From NCBI GenBank assembly GCA_027858275.1, contig JAQIDA010000075.1, forward strand, positions 1 through 16,200: 16,200 bases of DNA, written 5' to 3'. Below, piece by piece: positions 7,098-15,507 of the stretch. The first letter of the stretch is position 1. Each line of letters opens with the position of its first letter. The position numbers and the translations under genes were made by a program. The notes below the pieces were generated by a model. It did no database searches and was not told where the DNA came from. It saw only the letters and a list, made by a program, of their open reading frames with translations. This DNA is from Candidatus Kapaibacterium sp. (GTDB lineage: Bacteria > Bacteroidota > Ignavibacteria > Kapaibacteriales > UBA2268).

Positions 7098-9197
7098 ATG
7101 ATACAAACAAATAAGAAAAAGAGACTTAAAAAAGAATTAAAATTATTCGATGTTTATGCGATTGCCACGGGAACAACTATCAGCGCAGGCTTCTTTCTGC
7201 TTCCCGGTTTGGCTGCGGAACAAGCAGGTTCAGCCGTCGTATTGGCATATTTAATCGCTGCAATACCGCTGATTCCGGCAATGTTCAGCATCATTGAACT
7301 TGCAACGGCTATGCCTCGCGCCGGCGGAGTTTATTATTTCCTTGATCGTTCACTCGGACCGGCTTTCGGTACAATCGGCGGCATAGGTACTTGGCTCGCC
7401 TTGATACTGAAAGTATCTTTTGCCCTGATCGGTATGGGCGCATACATAAGTTTGTTTTTCGACGATATTCCGATGAGGACTATTGCTGCAGGACTTGCAA
7501 TAGCTCTGGGTGTACTGAACATGTTCGGCGCCAAGAAAACCGGCGGCCTTCAAGTAGTCCTTGTTATTGGATTGCTTGCAATCCTCGGAATATTTATTGG
7601 TGGAGGCGTGCCTGAGATCAATTGGTCGAGTTTTTCTAACATGTTTGATCCGGGAATGTCCTCAATAATCGGTACTGCCGGATTGGTTTATATCAGTTAC
7701 GTCGGCGTGACTAATGTGGCGAGTCTGTCTGAAGAAATCAGCAATCCGGAACGCAATATGCCCCTCGGTGTGATTCTTGCCTTGACAACAGCCATAGCGA
7801 TATACGCACTGGGTGTTTCTGTTATGGTGGGTGTTTTACCGCTTGAGGAGCTTGCAGGCAACATGACGCCGGTGGCATCGGCAGGAGAAAAATTCCTTGG
7901 TGAATACGGAGCCTTGATCCTGTCTGTCGCCGCGATTTTGGCTTTCATTTCTGTAGCGAATGCCGGAACTATGAGCGCGTCCCGCTATCCCTTGGCAATG
8001 AGTCGAGATAATATAATCCCTAAGTTCTTCGGTAAACTCAGCAAAACAGGAACACCGTACATAGCAATAATCCTTACGGTTGCCGTTATTCTGGCAATTA
8101 TTATATTCTTAGATCCGCTTAAAATCGCAAAACTCGCCAGCGCTTTTCAATTACTGCTTTTTGCAATGGTCAACCTTGCCGTGATAATAATGCGTGAGAG
8201 CAAAATAGATTCCTACGATCCCGGCTTCAAGTCGCCTCTATCTCCATATTTGCAGATTATCGGGATGCTGACTCCTATGTGGTTGATTGCCGAAATGGGA
8301 ATGCTACCCTTGATGTTTTCCCTCGGTTTGATTGTCGCAGGAATGATTTGGTATTTTGTCTACGCAAAAAAAAGAGTCTTTCGCAGCGGTGCTGTTTATC
8401 ATATATTTGAAAGACTCGGCCGACGTAGATTTGACGGATTAGATCGAGAATTTCGTGACATTCTCAAAGAAAAAGGTCTCCGCAAAAGTGATCCGTTTGA
8501 TGAAATTGTTGCTCGCTGTCATGTGGTTGACTTTAAAGCTGAAGAAACTTTTAAAGATGCCTCCCTCAGAGCTTCACAATGGTTCTCAATTGTTCTTAAC
8601 AGAAACGCGGCAGAAATTCATGATGTATTTATAAAGGGCACAAAGATCGGAGCAACGCCTGTTATACGAGGTGTAGCACTGCCGCACTATAAAACTGACG
8701 CAATAGAACAGGCCGAAATGGTTTTGGTTCGCTCGAAAAACGGGATGCATATCAAATGTACAGATCCGGTTATATGTGATGATCTGGAAGACCATATCGT
8801 TTACGCTGTATTTTTCCTGATTAGTCCTGAAAGTGATCCTTCTCGCCATTTGCGCCTGCTGGCAGGAATAGCGGAACGTGTTGAAGACGAGAACTTTTTA
8901 GATGAATGGTTCAAGGCAAAAGGTGAATCTCAGCTGAAAGAGCTCCTCATGCACGACGATCATTTTGAATACATTATAGTCGGCAAATCTAATAAATCGG
9001 AGATGTTGATCAATTTGAAGTTGAGAGACTTACACACTCCCAAAGGTTGTCTTGTGGCCTATCTTCGACGCGACGAAAAAGTGATTATACCCAACGGCAG
9101 TACGATATTAGAAAAGGGAGATCGCCTGACCGTCATCGGCGAAACAGCGGGGTTGAATATACTCAGAAATATGTATTGCTGCCGCGAAACCTTATAG
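7098..9197 (+). CDS. APC-family amino acid permease with PTS EIIA-like and TrkA_C domains
   Basis: The 699-residue protein has three parts. Residues about 15-425 form a multi-helix APC permease, probably 12 segments, with the first-helix signature G-T-T-I-S-A-G-F-F-L-L-P-G (25-37) and P-R-A-G-G-V-Y-Y-F-L-D-R at 73-84. Residues about 470-620 look like a PTS EIIA type-2 (fructose/nitrogen) domain: G-V-A-L-P-H530 matches the phosphorylated-His motif and S-R-H584-L-R-L-L-A the second conserved His region. Residues about 622-692 resemble a TrkA_C/RCK_C domain (G-D-R-L-T-V-I-G at 674-681), which in other transporters binds small ligands. It probably imports or exchanges amino acids or organic cations, gated by phosphorylation or by a ligand; the substrate is unknown. 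No EI, HPr or other PTS gene is in the window. Confidence 0.9.
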   Translation: MIQTNKKKRLKKELKLFDVYAIATGTTISAGFFLLPGLAAEQAGSAVVLAYLIAAIPLIPAMFSIIELATAMPRAGGVYYFLDRSLGPAFGTIGGIGTWLALILKVSFALIGMGAYISLFFDDIPMRTIAAGLAIALGVLNMFGAKKTGGLQVVLVIGLLAILGIFIGGGVPEINWSSFSNMFDPGMSSIIGTAGLVYISYVGVTNVASLSEEISNPERNMPLGVILALTTAIAIYALGVSVMVGVLPLEELAGNMTPVASAGEKFLGEYGALILSVAAILAFISVANAGTMSASRYPLAMSRDNIIPKFFGKLSKTGTPYIAIILTVAVILAIIIFLDPLKIAKLASAFQLLLFAMVNLAVIIMRESKIDSYDPGFKSPLSPYLQIIGMLTPMWLIAEMGMLPLMFSLGLIVAGMIWYFVYAKKRVFRSGAVYHIFERLGRRRFDGLDREFRDILKEKGLRKSDPFDEIVARCHVVDFKAEETFKDASLRASQWFSIVLNRNAAEIHDVFIKGTKIGATPVIRGVALPHYKTDAIEQAEMVLVRSKNGMHIKCTDPVICDDLEDHIVYAVFFLISPESDPSRHLRLLAGIAERVEDENFLDEWFKAKGESQLKELLMHDDHFEYIIVGKSNKSEMLINLKLRDLHTPKGCLVAYLRRDEKVIIPNGSTILEKGDRLTVIGETAGLNILRNMYCCRETL

Positions 9198-9236
9198 ATG
9201 CAGCTACAATTTATTCTAAATAATATCAGAATTTGT

Positions 9237-9244
9237 TATATTTG
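9237..9244 (+). promoter_or_regulatory. Candidate -7 box (TATATTTG) of the DUF2723 gene
   Basis: TATATTTG lies 38 bp before the DUF2723 start and fits TAnnTTTG exactly. The same nonamer, TATATTTGC, occurs before the SPOR gene at 13618. A TTATTC lies 20 bases upstream (9211-9216), where a -33 element would be expected, though it is not the TTTG consensus. Confidence 0.5.
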
Positions 9245-9282
9245 CTGATTGATATATTTTACAAACTGACAATGCGCGTATT

Positions 9283-11199
9283 ATGAAAATTTCGTCCAAA
9301 AGCATATATTCTCTGCTGATATTCATAATCAGCGCAATGGTTTTCTACTCAACCGCGGCTCCGGGCTTGATGTATACAGACAGCGGCGAGCTTGCAGCCG
9401 TATGTTCAACCCTCGGGGTGGCGCATCCGACAGGATATCCTTTGTTCACTATTCTCGGACATCTATGGACTCTGCTGCCATTGCCTTTTTCAACGATTTA
9501 TTCATTGAACATTTTTGCGGCAACAGTCACGGCTTTGTCTTCTGTCGTATTTTTTAATATGATGTATCTGATTTTCTCAATGATCCGTTCGCATACCATC
9601 GGCAGCAAAAGCAAATCAAAAGATAAGAAAAAGAAGAAAGTTCAGACAGTTACAGACAGTTATGAAGATTCAAGTTTGCTTATCATGTCGGCGGCAACGG
9701 CTCTGATGTATTCTTTCGCGCTTACCGTTTGGCAGCAGGCAACCGCTCTGGAGGTCTATTCATTGCATCTGCTGATGATCCATCTCGTGCTGTATATGAC
9801 CACGAAGGGCTTGTCTGAGCCTGCTGAGAAAAAGTATTTTGTGCTCAGCGCATTCTTGCTCGGAGCTTCTTTTTCAAACCACATGACAACGATATTGCTT
9901 GTGCCGGGTCTTCTCTTCATATATTTCGCTCGACCGTTTGATAAAACTGATGGAAAGATGTTTTCGGCAGACCGAATGAAATTTGCGGCATTTTTGTTGA
10001 TTCCGTTCATTATTGGTTTGAGTTTCTATCTCTATTTACCGCTTCGCTCGGCGTCCGGGCCTGAGTTTAACTGGGGCGAAGTGTCGCGCGGATGGGACAA
10101 ATTTCTTTATCATGTTCAAGGCAAGCAATACCAAATATGGATGTTCTCCGACTCCGATGTTTGGAAAACAAATCTACAAAAGTTCTTTGAACTGCTTCCG
10201 GCACAAACCGCGTTTATCGGGATTCCTGCCGCACTGTGGGGAATTATTAAACTCTTCAAAACATCAAAATCTTTCACTGTCGCATTGCTGATTTTCATTG
10301 TCAGCTGCCTGAGTTACTCCGTCAATTACTCAATTCATGATATTGATTCATATTTTCTGACAGCATTCTCAATGATTATTATTCTTGCAGGAATCGGGTT
10401 TTATTATATCTTTGAAAAATCAGCTAAATTTATCCCTTTGATGTTTGCTCTGCCTTTGATTGCCCTAATCATGAATTACTCCGAAGCGGATTTGTCGGAC
10501 AATCGAATTGTGCCCGAATACACAGAGGCTCTTTTCGACAATCTTGATGAAAACGCTATTGTAATATCTTCGCAGTGGGACTATGCCTGCTCAGCATTCT
10601 GGTATAAACAAAGTGTCGAAAACTACCGCCCGGATATAGTTTTGATTGAGCAGCCTATGTTACGCCGAACATGGTATCCTGGGCTTGTAAAAAGTTGGTA
10701 TCCTGATGCTTTAGACAGATGCTCAGATGAAATCCGCTCCTTTCTTGAAATATGCGAACTTTTTGAATCAGAAAAAGAATACAGCAGTACAGAAATTCAG
10801 AAAAGATTTATAGATATGCTCAATTCGTTTGTCGACAAGAACTATGATGAACGCCCTATATATATAACATCAGACATATTGCAAACAGAGCCGGATATCG
10901 GAAAGGATTATACTAAAATTCCGGAGGGTTTGGCTTTCCGATTGCTCCGAAAAGAAGATGCTTATACAAATGAAATCCGGATTCCGGATGTGACAGAATT
11001 GGCAAAGCAAATCCAAGCGAGCAAGGGGCATCATCTGGCAGAAGGGATCCGAGCACTTACGGCACTTAATCTCAACAATCTCGGACGCATGGCTATCCGA
11101 CGGAAAGAATCTGAAAAGGTTAGAAAGGCTTATGAAGGGGCGCTAATGATTGAGCCTACAAATCGGGAGGCTATCAGGGTCTTAGGGCTTTTGAAGTAG
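9283..11199 (+). CDS. DUF2723 (TMEM260-type) membrane glycosyltransferase
   Basis: The 638-residue polytopic membrane protein carries the DUF2723 signature near the N-terminus: Y-T-D-S-G-E at 31-36 and L-G-V-A-H-P-T-G-Y-P-L-F at 44-55. The family is a GT-C fold; the animal member TMEM260 is a protein O-mannosyltransferase, and bacterial members in Bacteroidota are thought to glycosylate exported proteins using a lipid-linked sugar. The Asp-Glu of D-S-G-E is the likely catalytic/metal region in the first periplasmic loop. A Lys/Ser-rich loop (108-120) interrupts the early helices on the probable cytoplasmic side. The last 45 residues (about 593-638) look like one to two TPR helices. The length is shorter than the roughly 1000 residues I recall for many Bacteroidota members. 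It is a single gene, convergent with the next operon, 22 bp apart. Confidence 0.9.
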   Translation: MKISSKSIYSLLIFIISAMVFYSTAAPGLMYTDSGELAAVCSTLGVAHPTGYPLFTILGHLWTLLPLPFSTIYSLNIFAATVTALSSVVFFNMMYLIFSMIRSHTIGSKSKSKDKKKKKVQTVTDSYEDSSLLIMSAATALMYSFALTVWQQATALEVYSLHLLMIHLVLYMTTKGLSEPAEKKYFVLSAFLLGASFSNHMTTILLVPGLLFIYFARPFDKTDGKMFSADRMKFAAFLLIPFIIGLSFYLYLPLRSASGPEFNWGEVSRGWDKFLYHVQGKQYQIWMFSDSDVWKTNLQKFFELLPAQTAFIGIPAALWGIIKLFKTSKSFTVALLIFIVSCLSYSVNYSIHDIDSYFLTAFSMIIILAGIGFYYIFEKSAKFIPLMFALPLIALIMNYSEADLSDNRIVPEYTEALFDNLDENAIVISSQWDYACSAFWYKQSVENYRPDIVLIEQPMLRRTWYPGLVKSWYPDALDRCSDEIRSFLEICELFESEKEYSSTEIQKRFIDMLNSFVDKNYDERPIYITSDILQTEPDIGKDYTKIPEGLAFRLLRKEDAYTNEIRIPDVTELAKQIQASKGHHLAEGIRALTALNLNNLGRMAIRRKESEKVRKAYEGALMIEPTNREAIRVLGLLK

Positions 11200-11221
11200 T
11201 ATTACACTTTAATTGTATATG

Positions 11222-11848
11222 TCAATTTGACCGAACACTGAACAACAAAACTACGGTCAAAACAGCTGAAGATACTAATATAATCGGTTCGATAAATTCT
11301 TCGAAGAAAGATAATTCGGGATCGGGGACATTAGGATTTAAAAAGGGGAAGGAATTGTTTTGCAGAGCGGCTACATTGCCCCGGGCAACTCTGTCTTCGT
11401 GTTTTTTAGAAAACAGGGGCAAAGAAATCAATTCATTGTCTCGGGTTCTGATGAAAACGCTGAGATTGATTTCAGCTCTGCGAATCAATGAATCCGGTTG
11501 ATTGGGCATATTGTGAAAACTAATGGCGCATTTGTTAATTGTGATCTCCATCGGCAGACGTTTGCTGTTCTCTACTTTTTCAAAAATCCTAAGCGGCTGA
11601 GAGTGTGACGCTCCGATTATTCTGTGTTTGATATAGTATTTAGCAGGACTCTCCCAAACGGAAATATCCAGAGAATCAAAACCACGATGCGACACAAATG
11701 ATATTAAATTCGATCCGACCGAAGCCGCTAATGAGTCAAGAACTTGTAAATTAGTCGGAACTGAATTGTCGTCTGAGGCAACAAGAGGCTTCCCCGGCAA
11801 TAGGATTGCCGTAAGACATAAGACTGCTACAAATATAAATCGTTTCAT
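11222..11848 (-). CDS. Secreted protein with C-terminal membrane anchor, unknown function
   Basis: The 208-residue protein has a likely signal peptide (1-24, ending V-A/S-D-D) and a C-terminal hydrophobic helix at about 187-204 followed by R-S-N, so it should be held in the inner membrane with its domain in the periplasm. The start of the mature part, N-L-Q-V-L-D-S-L-A-A-S-V-G-S-N-L, forms an amphipathic helix; the remainder looks rich in beta strands. I recognise no domain. It is the last gene of the murG transcription unit, 23 bp behind the PH-like gene, which suggests an envelope role, but that is inference from position. No Shine-Dalgarno is visible. Confidence 0.7.
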   Translation of the reverse strand: MKRFIFVAVLCLTAILLPGKPLVASDDNSVPTNLQVLDSLAASVGSNLISFVSHRGFDSLDISVWESPAKYYIKHRIIGASHSQPLRIFEKVENSKRLPMEITINKCAISFHNMPNQPDSLIRRAEINLSVFIRTRDNELISLPLFSKKHEDRVARGNVAALQNNSFPFLNPNVPDPELSFFEEFIEPIILVSSAVLTVVLLFSVRSN

Positions 11849-11871
11849 GATTAGCTGATAATATATACAAC

Positions 11872-12351
11872 TTATGAGAACAGGTTCTTTTTCAATTTCT
11901 TTACTGCTTTGATCAGTTCGTGTTCTTTTAGGAATGATGTCGGGCGAATACGGAGCGCGCGGCGGCGATTTTTTAAAACTATCTTTATGACTTTCGCGCG
12001 GCGATCAACCTTTTTCAATCGTTCCCTTATAATAGAGATTTTGATTATATCATCTTTGCAATACTTCTTTTCTCGAAAACGACTTTTGAAAACAATAAAG
12101 TCTTCAGCAACTGTAATTGATAATTTTTTGAATTTTTTGAAGAACAAGGACAATGCCGACACTCCGATTATCCCGGAAATAAGCAGGACGAACGGGCTTT
12201 TTAGCACATTCACAAGGGGCTTGTTTTCAAATAATACTCCGAGCAATACGAAAATCAGAAGGAAAATCGCATAGGCTGATATATACTTCAAATAGAAATC
12301 GAGCCTTCTCTTAAATTTTTGAGGCTTTATTATTCCGGTCGTTTCTTTCAT
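11872..12351 (-). CDS. Two-TM protein with PH-like (bPH) domain, unknown function
   Basis: The 159-residue protein has two membrane helices (about 22-41 and 52-71) and then a basic domain of about 85 residues with alternating strands (K-L-S-I-T-V-A-E-D-F-I-V-F-K-S, then D-I-I-K-I-S-I-I-R-E, then V-I-K-I-V-L-K) and a final helix. The order of two helices followed by a strand-rich domain resembles the bacterial PH-domain and YcxB-like small membrane proteins; this is a fold-level resemblance. The domain is strikingly Lys/Arg-rich, which would suit contact with phospholipid head groups or nucleic acid. Minus-strand AAGGAT lies 6 bases before the start. It sits between murG (70 bp) and the secreted protein (23 bp) on the same strand. 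Confidence 0.7.
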   Translation of the reverse strand: MKETTGIIKPQKFKRRLDFYLKYISAYAIFLLIFVLLGVLFENKPLVNVLKSPFVLLISGIIGVSALSLFFKKFKKLSITVAEDFIVFKSRFREKKYCKDDIIKISIIRERLKKVDRRAKVIKIVLKNRRRALRIRPTSFLKEHELIKAVKKLKKNLFS

Positions 12352-12421
12352 TTTTCTATCCTTTTTTTACAACAACTTTTAAAATAACGATTTCGTAGCT
12401 TAAAATAAAAAAAATAGTGTA

Positions 12422-13522
12422 TTATTTTTTAACCAGCTCAATAATTCGTTTGGCAGCGTTACTTGCGGCATCCGGTTTGGCAAGTAATAAAGCACATTCT
12501 GACATTAGTTGCAGAATCTCGTCTTTGGGAACAAGATCAATAATTGAATCAACAAGAGCCTCAGGAACAGCGCTGTTTTTAATAAGTACAGCTGCCCCGA
12601 TGTTCATGAAGATTTTTGCGTTTTCGGCTTGTTCGTTATTTGTGGCGGACGGCAACGGTATCAGGATCGACGGCTTGCCCGTTAGTGCCAGTTCGGCTAT
12701 TGTGCTTGCTCCGGAACGCGACACGACTAAGTCTGCGGCTGCATAGGCCATAGGCATATCGTCAATGAATTCGAAAACTTTTACATTTTTAGGGATGTCG
12801 GCAACAGGTTTATAATTTTTGCCGGTTTGCCATATCACTTGGATTTCGGCTTCCGCAAATTTTTTGAGATCTGCCTCAACGGCTTTGTTAACTGAGAGAG
12901 CTCCGAGGCTTCCACCGAAAACAAACACTGTTTTTTTGCCCTGTGAAAATCCGTATGATTCCAAGGCTTTCGATTTCTCGGGGAGTTCCCTTAAGTTCGC
13001 TCGAACAGGATTGCCGAGAAATTCAATTTTTGATCTGACAGTCGGTTTGAAATAATCCACACTGTCTTCGAATGAACTGATTATCAGATCTGCCTTGCTC
13101 GCAAGCATTTTTATGGCTTTGCCGGGTGAAACGTTTGATTCCATAAGGATAAGCGGAATTTTTTCTAATGATGCAGCCAGTCCGGCCGGGAGGCTCAAGT
13201 AGGCTCCTGTACACAATACTGCCTTAATATTCTCGTTCCGAATGATAGAGCGGCAGATCAAAACTGATTTTGCGATTTTGAAAGGAAGCATCAGACTGTT
13301 CAGAGAGATTCCGCTGAACCCGCTAATGGGAATTGTTCGAAAATCATAGCCGAGAGCCGGCACGACTCTTGCTTCTATTTTATCAGGAGTGCCGACAAAT
13401 GATGCAGCGAATTCTGATTCAATAATGTTGGCTAATTGTTCGCAGACAGCGGTAGCGGGGAAAAGATGCCCGCCTGTACCGCCGGCACCCACTAAGATTC
13501 GAAATTCAGACGGTTTGTTCAT
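12422..13522 (-). CDS. murG: UDP-GlcNAc:undecaprenyl-PP-MurNAc-pentapeptide GlcNAc transferase MurG
   Basis: MurG adds GlcNAc to lipid I to give lipid II, the last cytoplasmic step of peptidoglycan synthesis, at the inner face of the membrane. At 366 residues it has the usual length. The glycine-rich loops are intact: G-A-G-G-T-G-G-H at 12-19 and G-G-S-L-G-A at 203-208. Other family motifs are M-E-S-N-V-S-P-G at 127-134 (in place of the H-E-Q-N of E. coli; H-E-S-N forms are normal elsewhere), G-N-P-V-R at 170-174, W-Q-T-G at 231-234, S-R-S-G-A-S-T-I-A-E at 268-277 and the UDP-GlcNAc-binding N-N-E-Q-x-E-N-A at 295-302. The minus-strand ATG is preceded by a weak AGGATC. It is not in a division/cell-wall cluster here: the flanking genes are not mur or fts genes. 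Confidence 0.97.
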   Translation of the reverse strand: MNKPSEFRILVGAGGTGGHLFPATAVCEQLANIIESEFAASFVGTPDKIEARVVPALGYDFRTIPISGFSGISLNSLMLPFKIAKSVLICRSIIRNENIKAVLCTGAYLSLPAGLAASLEKIPLILMESNVSPGKAIKMLASKADLIISSFEDSVDYFKPTVRSKIEFLGNPVRANLRELPEKSKALESYGFSQGKKTVFVFGGSLGALSVNKAVEADLKKFAEAEIQVIWQTGKNYKPVADIPKNVKVFEFIDDMPMAYAAADLVVSRSGASTIAELALTGKPSILIPLPSATNNEQAENAKIFMNIGAAVLIKNSAVPEALVDSIIDLVPKDEILQLMSECALLLAKPDAASNAAKRIIELVKK

Positions 13523-13617
13523 TGAATTTGATCCTGTTTAAATGATTATGCAGCTACGTCAGACTAAGTAATAAATATAAGGATTAAAGAATCATTATTC
13601 AAAGATTAATATTAATT

Positions 13618-13625
13618 TATATTTG
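13618..13625 (+). promoter_or_regulatory. Candidate -7 box (TATATTTG) of the SPOR gene
   Basis: TATATTTG matches the TAnnTTTG consensus and is followed by C, as in the copy before the DUF2723 gene. If used, transcription would start near 13632, giving a leader of about 170 nt before the ATG at 13804, inside which a nested hairpin lies. Confidence 0.45.
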
Positions 13626-13665
13626 CAGTATGGCAGCAAACATGATCCGGGGGTTTTTATCGTCA

Positions 13666-13700
13666 CGGTCTATATCAATTAGATATTGATGTTTTGACCG
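13666..13700 (+). promoter_or_regulatory. Nested hairpin in the leader of the SPOR gene
   Basis: An outer stem CGGTC/GACCG (13666-13670 and 13696-13700) encloses an inner stem ATCAAT/ATTGAT (13674-13679 and 13685-13690) with a 5-base loop; a U-A and a G:U pair can extend the inner stem. It could be a leader RNA structure or a protein-binding inverted repeat. It matches no riboswitch class that I know. There is no T-run directly after it. Confidence 0.4.
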
Positions 13701-13803
13701 AACGCTGTATTCCGGGGCGTGAAAAAGGAAAAAGAATGTGTATTATAAATTTATTGAAAATGTTGTTCGTATTCACGATTGTGATTCGAAAATGGGGGTA
13801 AAT

Positions 13804-14772
13804 ATGAAATATTTAATGTCGATTATTGCTGTGTTGATTTTGTTTTCAGCAACAGAATCATCTGCACAAAACGAACAAGTTCGTTTGTCTTTGAAAATGG
13901 TAGCTTTGGGTCAAGAACAAGATGTAAAAGTACAGTTGCCTGATCTCCTGGCTCAATATCCTGAGGATCCGGGTGTGATGCTGCTTCATGCAGTTGTCCT
14001 GCAAGATACCGAAAGAGCTTTGGGAAAATATAAAACTATCGTCAAAATCTATCCGAGCAGTGACTGGGCTGATGACGCTTCTATGCACATCGTCCAATTT
14101 TACGCAATGGCCGGAGATACTATAATGGCTAAGCGTGAATTAAATAATTACAGGAACAACTATCCTACTTCTCAGCTTCTCGCTCCTGCTGCTGACGCGG
14201 TAAGATTAGCCGTCAGTTTTGCTCGTATGGGCAACGTCAAAACTAAAACTCTGCAAGTTATTCCAATTACGGAACCCGTTCCGGTGCTTACAGAAATTCC
14301 GGTAGAAGTAAGAGGCAAGACTGTCTCTCCTCAGGATCCTCCGGTTATTACATTGTCTGAAACTTCTCCGAAGATAGAACCGGTTGTTAACACAACATCT
14401 ATACAGGTTCAAACTAAAGAAGCTGACGATGACGAGATCATAGACGTGGTTGAAATTGCTGAAGATGATGTCGTAACCGAAACAATTGTGAATGTGCAAA
14501 ATACTGAGCCTGTAAAAAGAGTAATTCCGGAAGACGAAAACACTAATTATGGACTTCAAGTCGGTATCTACAGCACTTATGAAGCTGCAAAATTTGAACA
14601 GGATAAATTTAGAAAGCAGAGAATGCTGGCAACGGTAGAAAAGAAAAGAATAGACGGAGAAACAATGTTTGCCGTAGTTATCGGCAATTATTCTTCACAG
14701 GAATCCGCAGAAACTGCTAAAATTGTTGTTCAACAACAGTGTAAGTGTTTGCCGATAGTATTTATCAAATAA
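13804..14772 (+). CDS. Secreted SPOR-domain protein with helical-repeat N-terminus
   Basis: From the ATG at 13804 the product is 322 residues with a Sec signal peptide (M-K-Y-L-M-S-I-I-A-V-L-I-L-F-S-A, cut near A21-Q). The frame is open to a GTG at 13738, but that would put 22 residues before the signal peptide; GGGGG five bases before the chosen ATG also supports 13804. Residues about 45-140 look like TPR-type helices (L-L-H-A-V-V-L-Q, Y-K-T-I-V-K-I-Y-P). Residues 150-245 form a Pro/Thr/Val- and acid-rich linker. Residues 248-320 are a SPOR domain (Y-G-L-Q-V-G-I-Y-S-T-Y-E-A-A opening), which binds denuded glycan strands of septal peptidoglycan. It probably acts at the division site or cell wall in the periplasm. 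The next gene follows after 45 bp. Confidence 0.88.
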   Translation: MKYLMSIIAVLILFSATESSAQNEQVRLSLKMVALGQEQDVKVQLPDLLAQYPEDPGVMLLHAVVLQDTERALGKYKTIVKIYPSSDWADDASMHIVQFYAMAGDTIMAKRELNNYRNNYPTSQLLAPAADAVRLAVSFARMGNVKTKTLQVIPITEPVPVLTEIPVEVRGKTVSPQDPPVITLSETSPKIEPVVNTTSIQVQTKEADDDEIIDVVEIAEDDVVTETIVNVQNTEPVKRVIPEDENTNYGLQVGIYSTYEAAKFEQDKFRKQRMLATVEKKRIDGETMFAVVIGNYSSQESAETAKIVVQQQCKCLPIVFIK

Positions 14773-14817
14773 ATTAGTACGTTTATATATTTTGAACAAC
14801 AGCCCGGAGAATTAAGC

Positions 14818-15465
14818 ATGGAAAAAAAAGGAAAAAAAATTGTGATACCGGAAGATGAGTTAGTGAAAAACTATACTCCGGAAATTCGAACTCTTAAGAA
14901 AAGATTATTGGCCGAGTTGGGTCAAATGTGGAATGATAAAGATTATGCCAAAATATCAGAGTACGGATTGGCAGAAGCACAAAGACTGCCGCAGCAGGCT
15001 CGAGGGGACGGAGACAAAGAAATCTCCGCTGTTCATTTCGTCATCGGCTCGGCAATGAAAGAGCTGAATTATGATAAGGAGCACATCAAGTATCATGCTT
15101 TGCAAGCAGCGTATTTTGACAGAAAAAATAAAAACGCTATGTGGCTGCTCAGAGATATTAGAAATGAATATTCTGAAGACTCCAAATACTTCCTGATCGA
15201 AGTTAAAGGCACTCTCTATGTGATAAAGGATACTGAAGAAAAGGAAGAATTATTCTTTGCCGTATACGCTGTTGTCGCCGACAACCAAGATGAAGCTCTG
15301 AGCATTATCAAGGAATTCGAAAGACCTGAAGTAAGAAACAGCCTTGAAATCTTCACGGCTCAAATTGCTGAACCCAGCACAAATTTACCAAAGGGCATCT
15401 ATAAGACAAGTGCCTTGATCGCTAACGCTGAACTTGAAAAAGAAGAGAACCATACAAAGAATTAG
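14818..15465 (+). CDS. Cytoplasmic helical-repeat protein of unknown function
   Basis: The 215-residue protein has no signal peptide or membrane helix. GGAG (14806-14809) lies 8 bases before the ATG. The N-terminus is basic (E-K-K-G-K-K); residues about 20-120 are helical and look like TPR-type repeats (E-I-R-T-L-K-K-R-L-L-A-E-L, then I-K-Y-H-A-L-Q-A-A-Y-F-D). Residues about 124-200 change to an alternating strand/helix pattern (Y-F-L-I-E-V-K-G-T-L-Y-V-I, F-F-A-V-Y-A-V-V-A-D-N-Q-D-E-A), probably a separate small alpha/beta domain. I do not recognise the family. It shares a transcription unit with the SPOR gene and is closed by a strong hairpin, which hints at a linked role, but with one protein exported and one not. 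Confidence 0.75.
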   Translation: MEKKGKKIVIPEDELVKNYTPEIRTLKKRLLAELGQMWNDKDYAKISEYGLAEAQRLPQQARGDGDKEISAVHFVIGSAMKELNYDKEHIKYHALQAAYFDRKNKNAMWLLRDIRNEYSEDSKYFLIEVKGTLYVIKDTEEKEELFFAVYAVVADNQDEALSIIKEFERPEVRNSLEIFTAQIAEPSTNLPKGIYKTSALIANAELEKEENHTKN

Positions 15466-15507
15466 AAATATACCGGTTCAAGGGTATGTTTTTTCCTGAT
15501 TAGTTCT

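Noticed and set aside
12407..12430. Terminator after murG
   Set aside because: The possible stem is A:T only and includes the murG stop codon; it is more likely a chance A/T-rich stretch, and two same-strand genes follow.
13572..13579. murG promoter box (TATATTTA on the minus strand)
   Set aside because: It has one mismatch to the consensus in an AT-rich stretch; possible, but not supported well enough to list.
11226..13703. Repeat TTTGACCGAAC at 11226-11236 and 13693-13703
   Set aside because: The match is 11 bases (14 of 15 with one mismatch), which is expected by chance in a window of this size; the contexts differ (gene end versus leader).
13738..13803. Upstream GTG start of the SPOR gene
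   Set aside because: It would add 22 residues before a clean signal peptide; the ATG at 13804 fits better.
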